Below, one piece after another: positions 61,427-64,000 of a DNA stretch of 64,000 nucleotides. Under the pieces are notes generated by a model. That model worked only from the letters and a program-made list of their open reading frames with translations. It did no database searches and was not told the origin of the DNA. Every line of letters starts with the position of its first letter. Position 1 is the first letter of the stretch. The position numbers and the translations under genes were made by a program. The DNA is from CAZJYI01 sp964550025 (GTDB lineage: Bacteria; Verrucomicrobiota; Kiritimatiellia; UBA8416; CAYOBW01), in assembly GCA_964550025.1 (NCBI GenBank), contig CAZJYI010000050.1, forward strand, positions 6,410 to 70,409. The letters run 5' to 3'.

Positions 61427-63269
61427 TGTAGTACTCCTGCTGAGGGATCTTGAGGACGATGCGCGTGCCCTCGCCCACGACGCTCTGCACGTCGATGTTG
61501 CCGCCGTGCAACCGAACGATCTCGTTCGTAATGGCCAGCCCGAGACCGCTGCCCATGTGGTCCGCAACGGCCCTGTCGCTGGAGCGGTAGAACTTGTCGA
61601 AGATCCTGGGAAGGTCCTCCTCGGAAATCCCGCACCCCGTGTCGCCGACCTCGAAGAACACGTTGTCGTCAACAGCCCACAGCGCAAACGACACCGTGCC
61701 GCCCTCGGGCGTGTACTTCACGGCATTGCCCAGCACGTTGACCAGGGCAACCTTGAGCAGTTCCTTGTCGGCGTACAGGGAGGGATACTTGTCCGGCAAA
61801 CGTCTTTCGACGGTGATCTTCTTCTCGGTGGCCGCTTTTTCCATCACGGGCAGACAGTCGTCGACAAACCAGTCGCACCGTACGAGCGTCCGGCTCAGCG
61901 TCAACCCGCCGACCTCCATCTTGGAGATGTTCAGGAAGTTCTTAACCAGTCCTTCGAGACGGTCGACCTCGCGGCTGATGGTGTTGTAGAACTCCTTCTG
62001 TGTCTCGGGATCCGTGACCTGGTTGTCCAGCAGCATCTCGGTATAAGCCTTGACCGACGTCAGCGGGTTCAGGAGCTCGTGAGCCAGGTTGATCACGAAA
62101 TCCTGCTTGGTCTGATCGTTGGCGCGCTGGTCCGTTACGTTGCGCAGCAGGACCATCTGGGCCAGGGGTTCGCCGTCCCGGTCCTGCAGCGCGCCGATGG
62201 AAAGCCGATAGATGCTGCCCGGCGCCGTAGTCGTCAGTTCGACCTCGGTCGGCTCCGGGCGACGGCTCAACGTGGTGCTTTCGTGCCGCTGAACGTATTC
62301 GTGAAACGCCTCGTCGGCCACAACCTCCGACAGGGGACGGTCGGCCAGCTCGGCGGGCGTCTTGCCCAGCATCGAGGCCACGTACCGGTTCACCTGGTAG
62401 ACACGCTGCTGGAAATCCAGGATCAGCACGCCCATGTCCAGGTTGTCCAGAATCCGCGTCATCAGGTTCCGTTCGAAAGCCAGCACGCCCACCTGGGATG
62501 AAAGCTGTTCGTTATCCTTGCTGACCACGGCCAGGCGCTCCTTGAGCTGCGCAATGGCCTGGTCCAGGTATTCAACGGCGGAACCGATGCCCACAATCGC
62601 CGTGCCGAGCTTCTCGCCGTCGATGGGGCCGGCGCCCGGCAGGTGTACGGACGCGCGCAGGTGCTTCAGGGCGGCCTGCATCAGGTAGTAGACAATCGTG
62701 ACGGCGGCCACGACTACAAGGCAAATCGCCGCCAGAACGCTGACACGCTCCATGGCAAAGACCGGCACTGGCGCCAGCGCGATTCCCAGGCGCACTGTCC
62801 CGCTGCGCTCCCCGGCATCGAAGGTCGGTTTGGCGAATTCGTAGATCGTCTGCGGCGGAGCGCCGGCCTCGTAGGTCTGTACCGTCGTCGCGTCCGCGAC
62901 CAGCGATTTCGTCTGCACCTCGTTCGGGATCGCGGCGGCCACCGAGTTCGGCACCAACGACATGGCCACCTTGCCGTCCGCGTCGTGCACGAAGACGTAC
63001 TGCATACCTTCGCGGGACACGTACTCGGACAGTGTTCGCAGGACGAAGAACTGCTCCGTGCGGTCGTACTCGTGAAAAGGGTAGAGCGAGATAAGGCTGA
63101 CAAGATGGTTGCCCTTGTCCACGGTCGCCTGGGCCAGCTTGCGCTCCTCGAGCTTGAGCTGCATGCGGTAGAACGCCACCAATCCGCCGACGAGCAGTGC
63201 AATCAGCACCCCCACCGCCGCCAGATTCCTGGCAGCCGCGGACCCTCTGGATGTTCGGACGCGGGCCAT
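61413..63269 (-). CDS. Membrane-bound sensor histidine kinase
   Basis: The 618-residue kinase has two membrane helices (about 15-35 and 176-197) around a periplasmic sensor region, a PAS domain (about 268-378), HisKA with phospho-accepting histidine in LAHELLNPL (H397) and a HATPase domain (NVLGNAVKYT, GDTGCGISEEDL, GSGLGLAI). It heads the locus B operon and overlaps the response regulator gene. It may also serve the orphan NtrC-type regulator of locus A, as PilS does for PilR; that is inference. GTG 63275 is an alternative start. Confidence 0.92.
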   Translation of the reverse strand: MARVRTSRGSAAARNLAAVGVLIALLVGGLVAFYRMQLKLEERKLAQATVDKGNHLVSLISLYPFHEYDRTEQFFVLRTLSEYVSREGMQYVFVHDADGKVAMSLVPNSVAAAIPNEVQTKSLVADATTVQTYEAGAPPQTIYEFAKPTFDAGERSGTVRLGIALAPVPVFAMERVSVLAAICLVVVAAVTIVYYLMQAALKHLRASVHLPGAGPIDGEKLGTAIVGIGSAVEYLDQAIAQLKERLAVVSKDNEQLSSQVGVLAFERNLMTRILDNLDMGVLILDFQQRVYQVNRYVASMLGKTPAELADRPLSEVVADEAFHEYVQRHESTTLSRRPEPTEVELTTTAPGSIYRLSIGALQDRDGEPLAQMVLLRNVTDQRANDQTKQDFVINLAHELLNPLTSVKAYTEMLLDNQVTDPETQKEFYNTISREVDRLEGLVKNFLNISKMEVGGLTLSRTLVRCDWFVDDCLPVMEKAATEKKITVERRLPDKYPSLYADKELLKVALVNVLGNAVKYTPEGGTVSFALWAVDDNVFFEVGDTGCGISEEDLPRIFDKFYRSSDRAVADHMGSGLGLAITNEIVRLHGGNIDVQSVVGEGTRIVLKIPQQEYYIGEK

Positions 63270-63325
63270 CGGCACTCACCCTTTCCGCAATTCGGACGCA
63301 CCTGCGCGCACAATGCTCAATGAAA

Positions 63326-63355
63326 TAGCAAAGCAGGACGAAGCTCGGATGTCAA
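63326..63355 (-). promoter_or_regulatory. Candidate promoter of locus B
   Basis: On the minus strand TTGACA (63355-63350) is followed after 18 bases by TTGCTA (63331-63326). The -35 is perfect, the -10 poor. It would transcribe the kinase operon. Confidence 0.3.
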
Positions 63356-63410
63356 TCACTATGCTCAGGGACCCGGTGAAAGGTGCGAGTACGATACGCG
63401 AAGCCAATTC

Positions 63411-63492
63411 TCACTTCGAAGTTCAATGTTCGACGTTCAATGTTCGATGTTCGACGTTCAATGTTCAATGTTCGACGTTCGACGTTCACTCC
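63411..63492. repeat. Degenerate 7-bp tandem repeat (GTTCGAC/GTTCAAT family)
   Basis: Ten consecutive units alternate between GTTCAAT, GTTCGAC and GTTCGAT, ending GTTCACT. This family has a different unit from the GTGATCA arrays but the same period. Confidence 0.9.
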
Positions 63493-63584
63493 CGAAGAAG
63501 CACCGTCAAAGGAGAGGACCATGCGGCGAAACGTTCACTTGCACGGTTGAACACCGATCCGTTGGTTTGCTACCATGCCACACC

Positions 63585-64000
63585 ATGTCTCAGTGCCCTA
63601 TCAAGCGTATCGTCAAGCGAGACGGCAGTCTCGTCCCCTACACGCGGGACCGTATCGCCACGGCCATCGCCAATGCCCTCGACGCCAACAACCGCCACAA
63701 CCCCCGCCTCGCCGACCGCATGGCCCGGAAGGTGGAACGGGGCCTGGTCAGCACATACGCGAAAGGCGCCACCCCTAGCGTGGAAGATATCCAGGACGTG
63801 GTCGAGAATACCCTCATGGCCAACGGTCTCACCCGAATCGCGCGCAGTTACATCATCTACCGCCATCGCCGCGCCATGGAACGCGCCGCCAGGGCCTATT
63901 CCTTTGAGGTTTCGGACAACGTGCCATACCGCATGATCTACGAAGTGCTGCGCTGGAACATGGAACACGCCTGCGACTCCGTCGCCGCGCTGAACACCAT
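63585..64000 (+). CDS. Ribonucleoside triphosphate reductase, N-terminal part (runs off the window)
   Basis: The frame is open to the window edge (138 full codons). It begins with an ATP-cone allosteric domain (IKRIVKRDGSLVPYTRDRI, VEDIQDVVENTLMANG, RSYIIYRHRRA) and continues into NVPYRMIYEVLRWNMEHACD, typical of the catalytic N-terminus of class II (B12-dependent) or class III (anaerobic) ribonucleotide reductases. The diagnostic C-terminal part lies outside the window. No strong ribosome site precedes the ATG. Confidence 0.8.
   Translation, partial: MSQCPIKRIVKRDGSLVPYTRDRIATAIANALDANNRHNPRLADRMARKVERGLVSTYAKGATPSVEDIQDVVENTLMANGLTRIARSYIIYRHRRAMERAARAYSFEVSDNVPYRMIYEVLRWNMEHACDSVAALNT

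Larger units (their letters stand above)
63276..63584. other. Divergent intergenic region between the kinase and reductase genes
   Basis: The 309 bases hold no gene. They include a leftward promoter candidate and a 7-bp tandem repeat array. Confidence 0.6.

Overview
The window is 64 kb of GC-rich bacterial chromosome with densely packed, often translationally coupled genes. It carries two type IV pilus / type II secretion-like loci, MglA with a Roadblock partner, two-component systems, a hydroxyproline-dehydratase module, uronate and sialate sugar catabolism genes, an octaheme cytochrome and thiamine/sulfur genes. This mixture, plus many degenerate 7-bp tandem repeats between genes, suggests a PVC-group organism such as Kiritimatiellota or Verrucomicrobiota living at least partly without oxygen. 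That placement is inference; no rRNA, tRNA or CRISPR array was seen.

Left part (1-17 kb): an MglA-type GTPase (minus) faces away from a large helix-hairpin-helix/Roadblock protein, followed by a stand-alone MshEN protein. Pilus locus A then runs rightward: PilB-type ATPase, PilC-type platform, an NtrC-type sigma-54 activator, a pilin behind a strong sigma-54 promoter, and a coupled PilM-N-O-P-lipoprotein-secretin operon closed by a terminator. glmM follows on the minus strand.

Middle part (17-43 kb): a PAS-AraC regulator diverges from a HypE-like activase and a HypD-type glycyl radical enzyme. Next come a Ser/Thr kinase, a TIM-barrel sugar isomerase, a sialate O-acetylesterase with an extra C-terminal region, a UPF0175/DUF3368 toxin-antitoxin pair whose toxin is frameshifted, a zinc-ribbon membrane protein, a SecD fragment, the uronate epimerase UxaE, an octaheme-HEAT-TPR cytochrome, a VapBC pair, and a peptide ABC importer in which binding protein and permease form one polypeptide. 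A 1,000-residue exported protein closes the part.

Right part (43-64 kb): an IscR-like regulator, metY, iscS, thiS, thiG and thiH form a sulfur-transfer series, followed by a coupled parE-parC pair. Pilus locus B occupies the minus strand from 63.3 to 52.3 kb: histidine kinase, response regulator, STAS protein, PilB-type ATPase, a truncated PilC gene, three pseudopilins, a pseudopilin fused to an NHL beta-propeller, then PilM-N-O and a small membrane protein. Locus B has neither a secretin nor an intact platform protein, so it probably borrows them from locus A or elsewhere. The window ends inside a ribonucleotide reductase gene.
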